DNA of 64,000 nt from CAVQBC01 sp963710665 (GTDB taxonomy: Bacteria > Actinomycetota > Thermoleophilia > Solirubrobacterales > Solirubrobacteraceae). Shown piece after piece: positions 29,299 to 37,502 of this stretch. The position numbers and the translations under genes are program-made. The stretch is taken from assembly GCA_963710665.1 (NCBI GenBank), contig CAVQBC010000004.1, forward strand, positions 434,001-498,000. The letters are read 5' to 3'. Position 1 is the first letter of the stretch; each line of letters starts with the position of its first letter. The notes beneath the pieces were generated by a model, which was not told the origin of the DNA, searched no databases, and saw only the letters and a program-made list of their open reading frames with translations.

Positions 29299-30651
29299 CT
29301 AGAGGATCGAGAGGTAGCGCTCGAGCTCCCAGGGGGTGACCTGGACCCGGTAGTCCTCCCACTCCTGGCGCTTGATCTCGACGTAGCGGTTGAAGATGTG
29401 CTCGCCGAGCGCGCGGAGGACGAGCTCGGACTCCGCGGTGAGCTCGATCGCCTCGCCGAGGGTCTCGGGGAGCTGCTCGATCCCGAGCCGCTTCCGGTCG
29501 TCGGGCGACAGGTGGTAGAGGTTCTTCTCCATCGGCTCGGGGAGCTCGTAGCCCTTCTCGATCCCCTCGAGGCCGGCGTGCAGCAGCACGGCGAAGGTCA
29601 GGTACGGGTTGCAGGCGGGGTCGGGGCAGCGCAGCTCCATGCGCGTGGCCTGCTCCTTGCCGGGGTGGTAGAGCGGGACGCGCACGAGCGCGGAGCGGTT
29701 ACGCCGCGACCAGGCGCAGTACACCGGCGCCTCGTAGCCGGGCACGAGCCGCTTGTAGGAGTTCACCCACTGGGCGAAGATCGAGCAGACCTCGCGCGCG
29801 TGGCGGAGCTGGCCGGCGATGAACGCCTTGCCGACGTCGGAGAGGAAGTACGTGTCGTCGGGGTCGAAGAACGCGTTGCGGCCGTCCTTGAAGAGCGACT
29901 GGTGGGTGTGCATGCCCGAGCCGTTCTCGCCGAACAGCGGCTTGGGCATGAAGGTCGCGTGCCAGCCGTACTTGAGCGCGTACTCCTTGACCGTGATGCG
30001 GTAGGTCATGCAGTCGTCGGCCATCTTCAGCGCGTCGGCGTAGCGCATGTCGATCTCGTGCTGGGAGGGGCCGACCTCGTGGTGGGAGTACTCGACGCGA
30101 ATGCCGAGCTTCTCGAGGGCGAGGACCGTCTCGCGGCGCACGTCGGAGCCGGCGTCGAGCGTCGTGAGGTCGAAGTAGCCGCCCTCGTCGAGCACGTCGG
30201 TCGAGACGCTGTCGCGGAAGTAGAAGTACTCGAGCTCCGGGCCGACGTAGAACCGGTCGAAGCCCATCGCGTTCGCGCGCTCGACGGCGCGCCGCAGGAC
30301 GTGGCGCGGGTCGCCCTCGTAGGGCTCGCGCTCGGGCGTCTGGACGTCGGCGAACATGCGCGCGACGCCGCCGCCCTCGTCCTCCGGCCGCCACGGGATG
30401 ACCGCGTAGGTCGTCGGGTCGGGCATCGCGATCATGTCGGACTCCTCGATCGCGTTGAAGCCCGTGATCGAGGAGCCGTCGAAGCCCATCCCGCCCTCGA
30501 AGGCGTCGTCGAGGTCCCCGGAGTTGATCGAGAACGACTTCAGCTGGCCCAGGACGTCGGTGAACCAGAGGCGGATGAAGCGGATGCCCTGCGCCTCGGC
30601 GAGGGCGATGACGTCGTCGGCGGTCTTGGGGGTGTCGGCGGTCTCGCTCAT
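29299..30651 (-). CDS. glnA: Glutamine synthetase, type I
   Basis: 450-residue GS-I making glutamine from glutamate, ammonia and ATP. Beta-grasp start RFIRLWFTDVLGQLKSFSI, the flexible Asp loop GGMGFDGSSITGF, ATP/metal segments YVGPELEYF and HHEVGPSQHEIDMRY, FGENGSGMHTHQSL, and RNRSALVRVP. The length and lack of the 25-residue insert point to the alpha-like or short class. NLYHLSPDDRK occupies the place of the adenylylation tyrosine, but whether it is modified is open. The preceding gene is far off; transcribed alone. Confidence 0.96.
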   Translation of the reverse strand: MSETADTPKTADDVIALAEAQGIRFIRLWFTDVLGQLKSFSINSGDLDDAFEGGMGFDGSSITGFNAIEESDMIAMPDPTTYAVIPWRPEDEGGGVARMFADVQTPEREPYEGDPRHVLRRAVERANAMGFDRFYVGPELEYFYFRDSVSTDVLDEGGYFDLTTLDAGSDVRRETVLALEKLGIRVEYSHHEVGPSQHEIDMRYADALKMADDCMTYRITVKEYALKYGWHATFMPKPLFGENGSGMHTHQSLFKDGRNAFFDPDDTYFLSDVGKAFIAGQLRHAREVCSIFAQWVNSYKRLVPGYEAPVYCAWSRRNRSALVRVPLYHPGKEQATRMELRCPDPACNPYLTFAVLLHAGLEGIEKGYELPEPMEKNLYHLSPDDRKRLGIEQLPETLGEAIELTAESELVLRALGEHIFNRYVEIKRQEWEDYRVQVTPWELERYLSIL

Positions 30652-30773
30652 GGCGAGCCGAACCCTAGCCCACGCCCCGGGCGGCCGTCATGGACCGCCG
30701 GTCGAACCGACGGGCGCGGCCGTTCGCGCGAACCCGTCGTTCGGCCCGCCATACGGGCCGAACTGCAGTCTCG

Positions 30774-31154
30774 TCATTCCGCGGGGTGCGACTGGAGCCA
30801 GTCGTGCGCCCACGCCTTGAGCTCGTCGAGCGCGGGCGCCAGCGCGCTGCCCATCTCCGTGAGCTCGTAGTCGACGCGCACCGGCGTCTCGGGGTGCACG
30901 CGCCGCTCGACGATCCCGCGCGCCTCGAGCTCCTTCATGCGCTCGGACAGCAGGCGGTCGGAGATCTGCGGGATCGACTGGCAGATCTCCGAGAAGCGCA
31001 TCGGCCCGCCGTGCAGCAGCACGTAGACGATCGCGCCCGACCAGCGCTTGCCCACCAGCTCCACGGCCTCGTGGAGGTAGGGGCAGCACTCGGAGTCCGC
31101 GGACCGGGGCTCCACCGTCGCGACGATGGCTCTGCGTGAGGCGCCCCGGGACAT
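30774..31154 (-). CDS. HxlR family transcriptional regulator
   Basis: 126-residue winged-helix HxlR protein. The conserved N-terminal cysteine region is CCPYLHEAVELVGKRWSGAI; the DNA-binding part is RFSEICQSIPQISDRLLSER, then ELEARGIVERRV and VRVDYELTEMG. These regulators often sense electrophiles or oxidants through the cysteine. It starts 6 nt after the AhpD-like gene stop, so it lies in that operon and probably regulates it through the palindrome at 31803. Confidence 0.92.
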   Translation of the reverse strand: MSRGASRRAIVATVEPRSADSECCPYLHEAVELVGKRWSGAIVYVLLHGGPMRFSEICQSIPQISDRLLSERMKELEARGIVERRVHPETPVRVDYELTEMGSALAPALDELKAWAHDWLQSHPAE

Positions 31155-31160
31155 CGCGGA

Positions 31161-31724
31161 TCAGGCGGCGCGGAGGACGCGCGTCTCTTCGAACGAGCCG
31201 TCCACCGGCACCTCGCCGGCGACGTTGACCATCGCCGTCAGCGACTCGAGGTTCAGGACCGCGATCGCCTCGAGCAGCTGCTCGTCGCTCCAGCCCGCCT
31301 CGCGGGCCTCCTCGTGCAGGTGCATCGGCGCGTGGCCCCGCTGCTCGACGAGGGGCCGCAGGTAGCGCAGCAGCGCGGCCTCGTGCTCGTCGCCGGAGTC
31401 CCACTCCGCCGCCCGGGCGACCTCGTCGATCCCGAGCCCCGCCTGCCGCGCGGTGCGGCTGTGGACCGCGATGCCCGGCTTGGAGCGGTAGTGGTGGGCG
31501 ATCGCGAGCGCGATGCGCTCGAGCGTCGGGCGGGTCAGCGTCCCGTGCCGCAACTCCGAGCGGAAGCGCGCGTAGGCGCGCAGCGCCGCCGGGGACCCGG
31601 CGAGGACGCCGAGGAAATTGGGAAGCTGTCCCGCCGACTTGAGCGCACCCTTGAGCACCGGCAGGGAGCCCTCGGGTGCGGTGAGGTCGTCGTGGATCTG
31701 GAACCGACTCATCTGGGTCTTCAT
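31161..31724 (-). CDS. Carboxymuconolactone decarboxylase/AhpD-like protein
   Basis: 187-residue all-helical protein of the AhpD/CMD superfamily: GQLPNFLGVLAGSPAALRAY, ERIALAIAHHYRSKPGIAVH, RTARQAGLGIDEVAR. The usual C-x-x-C of peroxidase members is absent at the expected position (HHYRSKPGIAVH), so alkylhydroperoxidase activity is doubtful and a CMD-type or unknown role is left. First gene of an operon with HxlR. Confidence 0.85.
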   Translation of the reverse strand: MKTQMSRFQIHDDLTAPEGSLPVLKGALKSAGQLPNFLGVLAGSPAALRAYARFRSELRHGTLTRPTLERIALAIAHHYRSKPGIAVHSRTARQAGLGIDEVARAAEWDSGDEHEAALLRYLRPLVEQRGHAPMHLHEEAREAGWSDEQLLEAIAVLNLESLTAMVNVAGEVPVDGSFEETRVLRAA

Positions 31725-31802
31725 GGCAACCGCCAACGGTCCGGGGAGGATCTCGAAGGAGGCACGGCGCCGTCCGACCGGGACGAGCCGAGCCGCCCCC
31801 TT

Positions 31803-31817
31803 CTTACATTCCGTAAG
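31803..31817. promoter_or_regulatory. Palindrome upstream of the AhpD-like/HxlR operon
   Basis: Perfect CTTAC-ATTCC-GTAAG, about 80 bp upstream of the AhpD-like start, in a locally AT-richer patch. The symmetry and size suit an HxlR dimer; autoregulation is inferred. Confidence 0.55.
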
Positions 31818-31890
31818 TCTAGGTCCGGGGCGGGTCTCCTTCAAGACGCAGGGGTCTCGTTTCACCCCGCGTCCGCGCCGGTTTCCGGGT

Positions 31891-31922
31891 GCGGGGCCGG
31901 CGGGCCGGCCGGCCGGCCCCGC
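31891..31922 (-). terminator. GC-rich hairpin after the riboswitch-controlled gene
   Basis: 11-bp perfect stem GCGGGGCCGGC / GCCGGCCCCGC with a 10-nt loop, 8 nt past the stop codon of the 257-residue gene. No U-tract, as usual in such genomes. Confidence 0.55.
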
Positions 31923-31930
31923 GACGCCGC

Positions 31931-32704
31931 TCAGCCCAGGCCGCCGGCCGTGACGACGGCGATCAGGATGAGCACGAGGCCGAGCGCGAACGCCCACGCC
32001 GCGAGCCGGTCGGGGCTGGCGCCGACGCGCTCGTGCACGGGGCGCGGCGGGCGCCGGCGCCGGGTCGGCCCGCCGGGGATGGCGTCGTCGGCTGCTTCGG
32101 GTCGGGAGCCGATGCGCACGGTGCGCCGGCCGGCGACGGGGGTCGGGCCGCGTCCGGCCTCGCTGCGGCCGGCCCCCGGGCCTCGGGGGCGCCCGGGCGT
32201 GTCGTCCGCGGGTCTCTCGGGCGCGGGGGGCGCGGGGCGGCGGAACCGGCCGGCGGCGACGTCGTCAGTGGGCGTCTCGCCCGCGGCGCGGGGCGCCGGG
32301 CGGCGGAACCGCCCGGACGCGGCGTCGTCGGTCGGGGCGTCGTCGGTCGGGGCGTCGTCGGTGAGCTCCGCCTCGAACGGCTCCGGGCCGCCGCGGCGCT
32401 CGTCGGCCCGCGAGAAGCGGCCGCTCGAGAGCTCGCCCGGGTGACGGGCCGTGGCGCCGCTGGCGTGCGGCGGCGCCGCGTGGCCCTCCGGGCGGGGGCC
32501 GGTGCGGGTGAAGCGCCGGCGGGCCACCCGCCCGCCGAACAGCTCGTCCCCGCCCCAGTCGGCGATCTCGCGGCGGCGGCCGCGGGAGTCCTCGTGGACG
32601 GTCACCGCGTCGCGGGCGTCGCCCGGCACCGGCTCGGCGCCGGCGTCGACGTGGTCCTCATGGTCGTAGACGACCCGCAGGTCGCGGGGCGCGCGCTCTT
32701 GCAT
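31931..32704 (-). CDS. Disordered repeat protein with one C-terminal membrane helix, under a c-di-AMP riboswitch
   Basis: 257 residues. Not a recognised enzyme. Residues 1-225 are low-complexity, rich in Arg, Pro, Ala and Asp, with repeated GRF-R modules (SSGRFSRADE, ASGRFRRPAP, AAGRFRRPAP) and TDDAP repeats. The end is a hydrophobic helix, AAWAFALGLVLILIAVVTAG, with no tail, so the long basic/acidic part should face the cytoplasm as a tail-anchored protein. The ATG follows an AGGACCAGGG segment. A c-di-AMP riboswitch precedes it, suggesting a link to cell wall or osmotic balance (inference). Confidence 0.8.
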   Translation of the reverse strand: MQERAPRDLRVVYDHEDHVDAGAEPVPGDARDAVTVHEDSRGRRREIADWGGDELFGGRVARRRFTRTGPRPEGHAAPPHASGATARHPGELSSGRFSRADERRGGPEPFEAELTDDAPTDDAPTDDAASGRFRRPAPRAAGETPTDDVAAGRFRRPAPPAPERPADDTPGRPRGPGAGRSEAGRGPTPVAGRRTVRIGSRPEAADDAIPGGPTRRRRPPRPVHERVGASPDRLAAWAFALGLVLILIAVVTAGGLG

Positions 32705-32724
32705 GGTCCCTGGTCCTCTTCGTT

Positions 32725-32873
32725 GTACGGCCTGCGAAGTGAGCTGACGGGCTCGCGCCGAAGAGCAGCGCTACGCCATGACCGGCCGTGTCGACACGGC
32801 CGGTGGCCGGCGATTCGCCCCACCTACCCGGTTCCTCCGCTCCCCGGTTCTCCTCCGGGGATTCGGCGGTTGC
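32725..32873 (-). ncRNA. Cyclic di-AMP riboswitch (ydaO-yuaA type)
   Basis: The minus strand carries the ordered conserved blocks of the ydaO aptamer: GCCGAATCC, GAGCGGAGGAACCGG, GGGGCGAATC, a variable GC hairpin, GGCGTAGCGCTGC, GCGCGAGCCCGTCAGCT and CACTTCGCAGGC, with weak P1 closure at the ends. Together they match the known c-di-AMP aptamer architecture. It lies between a good promoter and the ATG at 32704. In this class c-di-AMP usually lowers expression. Confidence 0.92.
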
Positions 32874-32880
32874 GCGCGGC

Positions 32881-32908
32881 ATCGTAGCAGTCCAGAAAAT
32901 CCCTGCAA
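32881..32908 (-). promoter_or_regulatory. Promoter of the riboswitch leader
   Basis: On the minus strand TTGCAG (32908-32903), 16-nt spacer, TACGAT (32886-32881). Predicted start about 32874, exactly at the 5' edge of the aptamer. Confidence 0.65.
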
Positions 32909-32998
32909 AGAGGCGGGTTTATGGGAAGCCGACATGAATCTTGCAACGGGCCGGAAACCCGGACGTCGATCACCCTGTTTCGGGCCGGCCGCCGCGCG

Positions 32999-33541
32999 CT
33001 ATCCGCCACCCGCCGCCGCGCCAGGCGGCTGGCCGGTCTGGCCCACCGCCTTGGCGACGAAGGCGGCGACGTCCTCGGCGTCCTGGCCCTCGACCAGGCC
33101 GGCCGCCATCTGCCCGTTGCCGCGCGAGCGGCCGTTCTTGATCGCATCGAGCACGAGGCCCTTCGGCGGGCGCAGGTCGTCGAGGTTGGGGCCCACCTGC
33201 GCGACCGCGTTGGCCGCCTTGAGCGTGTGGCAGTTGCGACAGCGCTCCGAGAAGACCATGCGCCCGTGCTTCTCGGCCGCGGTGAGCCCGTAGACGCCGG
33301 CGGCAGGATCGTCGTCGCGGTCGTCCACCTCGGCGATCACGGCCGCCGGGACCGCGATGCCGAGGACCACGACGAGGACGCCGAAGCCCACCGCGATGCT
33401 CCGGCGGCTGCGGCGCGACTGGGTCTGCATCCGTTGGCGCGCACCCTTCGGCCCGCCGCTCAGCGCGACGAACAGGATGGTCAGCCCGACGATGACCCAG
33501 AAGAGGACGAAGAGGGCGACGGCCATGCGACGCGGCACCAT
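32999..33541 (-). CDS. Membrane-anchored c-type cytochrome
   Basis: 180-residue protein. Two membrane helices come first (ALFVLFWVIVGLTILFVALS, then SIAVGFGVLVVVLGIAVPAA), separated by a basic loop, then an extracytoplasmic monohaem domain with CRNCH (CSERC-like lead FSERCRNCHTL) and a distal methionine in GNGQMAAGL. Resembles small class I cytochromes that carry electrons to an oxidase. ATG 33541 chosen; ATG 33526 possible. Follows dnaE2 by 40 bp on the same strand, possibly read through. Confidence 0.88.
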   Translation of the reverse strand: MVPRRMAVALFVLFWVIVGLTILFVALSGGPKGARQRMQTQSRRSRRSIAVGFGVLVVVLGIAVPAAVIAEVDDRDDDPAAGVYGLTAAEKHGRMVFSERCRNCHTLKAANAVAQVGPNLDDLRPPKGLVLDAIKNGRSRGNGQMAAGLVEGQDAEDVAAFVAKAVGQTGQPPGAAAGGG

Positions 33542-33581
33542 ACCTGCTCGCTCGGGCGGTCAGGGTCGCCGGTGAGGGCGG

Positions 33582-36500
33582 CTACCGGCGGCGCCCCGCC
33601 GCGAAGCTGAGCACCGGGGGCGCGACGCCGCGGAAGTCGGCGAGGCCCGCCCCGCCCCCGGCGGCGGCGACACGCTCCTCGCCCTCCCCGCCCGCTCCCG
33701 CCTGCTCCTCCGCCTCCTCGAGCGGGGCGGCCGCCGCGGCGCGCTCCGCCAGGTCGATGACCGCGCCCTGCTCCGGGGTCGGCGCGTCCAGCGAGCCGAT
33801 CGAGTGCACCATGACGTTGATCGCTCCGCCGGCGATCGGCAGCTTCTCCAGCCGCCCCTCGGCGAGCAGCAGCGGCTCGGTCCGCACGGTCAGGCGATGG
33901 CGCTCGTAGACCGGCGGCGGGACGATCAGGTTCACCGTCCCGAACTCGTCCTCGAGCAGGAGGAACACGATCCCCTTGGCCGTCCCCGGCCGCTGGCGAG
34001 CGACCACCAGGCCCCCGATCCGCACCTTCGCCTCGTGCGGCAGCGAGCCCAGGTCCCGGCAGGAGACCGTGCCCGCGGGCAGCCCCGGCCGCAGCAGCGC
34101 GAGTGGATGCGCCCCGAGCGTCATCCCGGTGGTCGCGTAGTCGGCCACCATCGCGTCCCACGCCCCCAGCGGCCGCAGCTCCGGCGCCGCCGCCACCTCG
34201 AGCGGCAGCGACAGCTGCGTGCCCTCCCGCACCCGCTCGCCCGGCGCGGCGACCCCGAGCTGCCACAGCGCCGCCCGCCGAGCCTGGCTCGACTCCACGC
34301 CGATCACCCGGTCGCACGCGCCCGCCCAGGCCAGCTTCTCCAGCGACGGCCGCCCGGCCCCGGCCCGCGAGGCCAGCTCCGCGAGCGACCGGAACGGCCC
34401 GCCCTCCCGCCGCGCGGCGACCAGGGCGGCCACCTCGTCGGCGCGCACGCCGTTGACGTAGCCGAGGCCGATCCGCACGGCGGCGGGGGGCGACGACGGG
34501 GACGCGGCGGTGCCCTGGGACGCCCGGCCGTCCCGGGGCGGGCGGGCCTCGACCGTGCACTCGACGTCGCTCGCGTTGACGTCGGGCGCGAGGAGCTCGA
34601 TCCCCCGGCGCTGGGCCTCGTGGGCGAGGGTGTCGCTGGGGTAGAAGCCCATCGGCTGCTCGTTGAGGAGGCCGCAGAGGAACTCCGGGGCGTAGTGGAC
34701 GCGGAGCCAGGTCGACTGGTAGGCGAGGAGGCCGAAGGCGGCGCCGTGGGCCTTGGGGAAGCCGAAGCCGGAGAAGCCCTGGACCATCTCGTAGACGCGC
34801 TCGGCCGTCGCGGCGTCGACCCCGTGGGTGCGGGCGGCGCCCTCCACGAAGCGGTCGTGGTAGGCGGCGATGGCCTCGGCGGAGCGCTTGCGGCTCATCG
34901 CCCGCCGCAGGCCCTCGGCCTCGCCCAGGGAGAAGCCCGCGAAGGCGACCGCCACCTCGAGGACCTGGTCCTGGAAGATGATCGTGCCGAGCGTGTCGCG
35001 CAGGACGGGCTCGAGCGAGGGATGGTCGTAGGGGACCTGGTAGCCGGGGTCCTCGCGCAGGCGCTGGCGGCGGGCGATGTAGGGGTTGACCGCGCCGCCG
35101 ACGATCGGGCCGGGGCGCACGATCGCCACCTGGACGGTGAGATCGTCCAGGGACTCGGGGCGCGTGCGGCGCAGCGAGGCCATCTGGGCACGGCTCTCGA
35201 TCTGGAAGACGCCCATGGTGTCCGCCTCCTGGATGGCGGCGTAGGTCTCGCGGTCGTCGAAGGGGATCCGCGACAGGTCGACCCGCTCGCCGCGCGTGCG
35301 CGCGATGGTCTCCACGCAGCGCTCGACCGCCGAGAGCATCCCCAGGCCGAGCAGGTCGATCTTCAGAAAGCCCGCGTCCGAGCAGGAGTCCTTGTCCCAC
35401 TGGCACAGCTGGCGCCCCTCCATGGCGGCGGGGAGCACCGGGCAGCAGTCGATCAGGGGACGGGTCGAGACGATCATCCCGCCCGAGTGCTGGGAGAGGT
35501 GGCGCGGGAGGCCGTAGGCCTCGTCGCAGAGCCGCGCCAGCCAGGCCCAGCGGCCGGCCCGGCCGCGCTGTGCGTCGCCCAGCGCGATGCCGATGTCCCC
35601 CTCCACCCCGCTACGCCCGCCGAACGGGTCGGCGCCGCGCGCGACGCGCTCGAGCTCCCCCGCCGGGAGGCCGAGGACCTTGCCGAGCTCGCGGATCGCC
35701 CCGCGCGTGCGGAAGGTCGGGAAGGCGGCCACCAGCGCCGAGCGCTCGCTCCCGTAGCGCTCGTGCACCCGCGGGATCAGGACCTCGCGGACGTCGCGCG
35801 GGAAGTCGAGGTCGATGTCGGGCAGCGCGGTGAGCTCGTCGTTGAGGAAGCGCCCGAGCATCAGCTCGTTGCGGATCGGGTCGATGTGCGAGAGGCCGGT
35901 GAGGTAGCAGACGATCGAGGACACCGACGACCCCCGCCCGCGCCCCGGCGGCAGCAGGGCGCGCGCCGTGTCCGGCCCCCGCACCTGCACCGCCACCTCC
36001 CGCGCGAGCTCGAGCAGGTCGCGATGCAGGAGGAAGAAGCCCGGCAGCCCCAGCGCCTCGATCACGCGCAGCTCCTCCTCCAGGCGGCTCTGCGCCGCGG
36101 CGCGCTTGGCATCCCCCGCGGGGTAGCGCTCGTCGAACCGGGCGGCGCACAGCTCGGCGAGCCGGCGCCCGGCCTCCTCGTCCTCCGAGCCGGGATAGCG
36201 GTAGCCCAGGTCGGCCGTGAGGTCGAAGGTCAGCCGCCCGGCGAGCGCGCGCGACTCGGCGACCGCGCGGGGATGGTCCTCGAAGCGCGCCGCCATCGCG
36301 GCCGGGCCGGCGAGGACATGGGCGAAGTTCCCGCGACGCTCGGGCTCCGAGGCGTCCAGCGTGGCGTGGTGGCGCAGGGCCACGAAAGCGTCCTGCAGCG
36401 GCGCCCGCGTGCGCGCGTGCGCGTGGACGTTCCCGGTGGCCACGCACGGCACCCCGAGCCGCCCGGCGAGCCCGGCCAGCGCCCGGTTGAGCGCCCGGTC

Positions 36501-37037
36501 GTGGCGCTGGAAGGGCCGCTGCAGCTCGACCCGGAGGTGATCGGGCCCGAAGGCCTCGAGCAGCCGGCGCAGGGTCGGCTCGTCATGCACCCCGCGCTGC
36601 GCGCAGCCGCTCAGGCACACGAGGCCCGCGGCGTGCTCGAGGACGAACTCGAGCGTGACGGCCGGGGGCCGGGCCACCCTGCGGAGCGAGCCGCGGGACC
36701 CCTCCGGCGAGGCGCCGTTCCTGCGCGAAGGGAGCGGAAGGCGGTCCTCCGCGTGCGCGCGCGTGATGATCCGGCACAGGTTGCGCCACCCCTGTGTGCT
36801 CTCCACCAGCAGCGTGAGGTGACGCTCGTCCTCGAGGTCGATCTCCGCGCCGTGGATGGCCCGGAGGCCCAGCGAGGCCGCGGCCTGGGCGAACTCCATC
36901 GAGCCGGCGAGGGCGTTGTGGTCGGTCAGCGCGAGCGCGTCGTACCCGAGCCGCACCGCGGCCGCCGCGAGCTCGTCGGGCAGCGAGGCCCCGTCGAGGA
37001 ACGAGAAGGCCGAGTGGCAGTGGAGCTCGACGTACAT
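33582..37037 (-). CDS. dnaE2: Error-prone DNA polymerase DnaE2 (ImuC)
   Basis: 1,151-residue C-family polymerase alpha subunit for SOS mutagenesis. N-terminal PHP domain (YVELHCHSAFSFLDGASLPD, LTDHNALAG), polymerase palm with the acidic triad region LPDIDLDFPRDV at about residues 404-415, fingers (GVFQIESRAQM), and a C-terminal OB domain (KVRIGGLVVARQRPGTAKG). The ATG at 37037 gives the canonical start; the LexA box lies 2 nt before it, so translation is probably leaderless. It works with catalytically dead ImuB, encoded upstream. Confidence 0.96.
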   Translation of the reverse strand: MYVELHCHSAFSFLDGASLPDELAAAAVRLGYDALALTDHNALAGSMEFAQAAASLGLRAIHGAEIDLEDERHLTLLVESTQGWRNLCRIITRAHAEDRLPLPSRRNGASPEGSRGSLRRVARPPAVTLEFVLEHAAGLVCLSGCAQRGVHDEPTLRRLLEAFGPDHLRVELQRPFQRHDRALNRALAGLAGRLGVPCVATGNVHAHARTRAPLQDAFVALRHHATLDASEPERRGNFAHVLAGPAAMAARFEDHPRAVAESRALAGRLTFDLTADLGYRYPGSEDEEAGRRLAELCAARFDERYPAGDAKRAAAQSRLEEELRVIEALGLPGFFLLHRDLLELAREVAVQVRGPDTARALLPPGRGRGSSVSSIVCYLTGLSHIDPIRNELMLGRFLNDELTALPDIDLDFPRDVREVLIPRVHERYGSERSALVAAFPTFRTRGAIRELGKVLGLPAGELERVARGADPFGGRSGVEGDIGIALGDAQRGRAGRWAWLARLCDEAYGLPRHLSQHSGGMIVSTRPLIDCCPVLPAAMEGRQLCQWDKDSCSDAGFLKIDLLGLGMLSAVERCVETIARTRGERVDLSRIPFDDRETYAAIQEADTMGVFQIESRAQMASLRRTRPESLDDLTVQVAIVRPGPIVGGAVNPYIARRQRLREDPGYQVPYDHPSLEPVLRDTLGTIIFQDQVLEVAVAFAGFSLGEAEGLRRAMSRKRSAEAIAAYHDRFVEGAARTHGVDAATAERVYEMVQGFSGFGFPKAHGAAFGLLAYQSTWLRVHYAPEFLCGLLNEQPMGFYPSDTLAHEAQRRGIELLAPDVNASDVECTVEARPPRDGRASQGTAASPSSPPAAVRIGLGYVNGVRADEVAALVAARREGGPFRSLAELASRAGAGRPSLEKLAWAGACDRVIGVESSQARRAALWQLGVAAPGERVREGTQLSLPLEVAAAPELRPLGAWDAMVADYATTGMTLGAHPLALLRPGLPAGTVSCRDLGSLPHEAKVRIGGLVVARQRPGTAKGIVFLLLEDEFGTVNLIVPPPVYERHRLTVRTEPLLLAEGRLEKLPIAGGAINVMVHSIGSLDAPTPEQGAVIDLAERAAAAAPLEEAEEQAGAGGEGEERVAAAGGGAGLADFRGVAPPVLSFAAGRRR

Positions 37038-37039
37038 GA

Positions 37040-37053
37040 CGAACACATGTTCG
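37040..37053. promoter_or_regulatory. LexA box of dnaE2
   Basis: Perfect palindrome CGAACACATGTTCG, the CGAAC-N4-GTTCG consensus of Gram-positive/actinobacterial LexA, 2 nt upstream of the dnaE2 ATG. Confidence 0.93.
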
Positions 37054-37113
37054 CATGCGGGGTGGACGGCAAGCAGGTCCCTTCCGGGCGGCAGAACGAG
37101 CGGCGGTAGCGGT

Positions 37114-37150
37114 TGTCGAGTTTCGCGCGCCCAGCGCCCGTAACTCGACA
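37114..37150. repeat. Palindromic element in the imuB-dnaE2 gap
   Basis: Perfect 9-bp arms TGTCGAGTT (37114-37122) and AACTCGACA (37142-37150) around a 19-nt GC-rich centre. No T-run on either side. It may be a transcript-end hairpin for DUF6504 or a dispersed intergenic repeat; only this copy is seen in the window. Confidence 0.55.
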
Positions 37151-37196
37151 CGCGAGGATGCGCCGGGCCGCCGGCGAGGGTGAGCGGGCCCGCCGC

Positions 37197-37439
37197 CTAC
37201 CGCTGCGCATACCACCCCTCCCCCTCGAGGTCGCGGAAGACGATCAGGTCGCGGCCGTCGACGGTCACCACCTCCCAGTACCGGCGGCGCAGCGGCTCGT
37301 CGGTCCACCAGCGGTCCTCGACCAGCCACGACTCCCGGACGGCCTCCACGGCGCGGCCGGCGATCGCCTCCGGGCGCCCGTCTTCGCGCGCGCGGACGGT
37401 GACCGGCCGGGGCTCGGAGAGGCGGCGGGGGCCGGTCAC
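37197..37439 (-). CDS. DUF6504 family protein in the SOS mutagenesis locus
   Basis: 80-residue protein with the DUF6504 pattern: basic/acidic N-terminus EPRPVTVRAREDGRPEAI, aromatic core ESWLVEDRWWTDEPLRRRYW, then VDGRDLIVFRDLEGEGWY at the end. The family is encoded with ImuB/DnaE2 in actinobacteria and has no proven function; an accessory role in translesion synthesis is guesswork. GTG start at 37439, 63 bp after imuB, likely the same transcript. Confidence 0.82.
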   Translation of the reverse strand: MTGPRRLSEPRPVTVRAREDGRPEAIAGRAVEAVRESWLVEDRWWTDEPLRRRYWEVVTVDGRDLIVFRDLEGEGWYAQR

Positions 37440-37502
37440 CGCGTCCGCGCCCCGACCGGCGCGGGCGGATGGCCACCCGGAGGTTCGCCGGTCACGAGGA
37501 CC

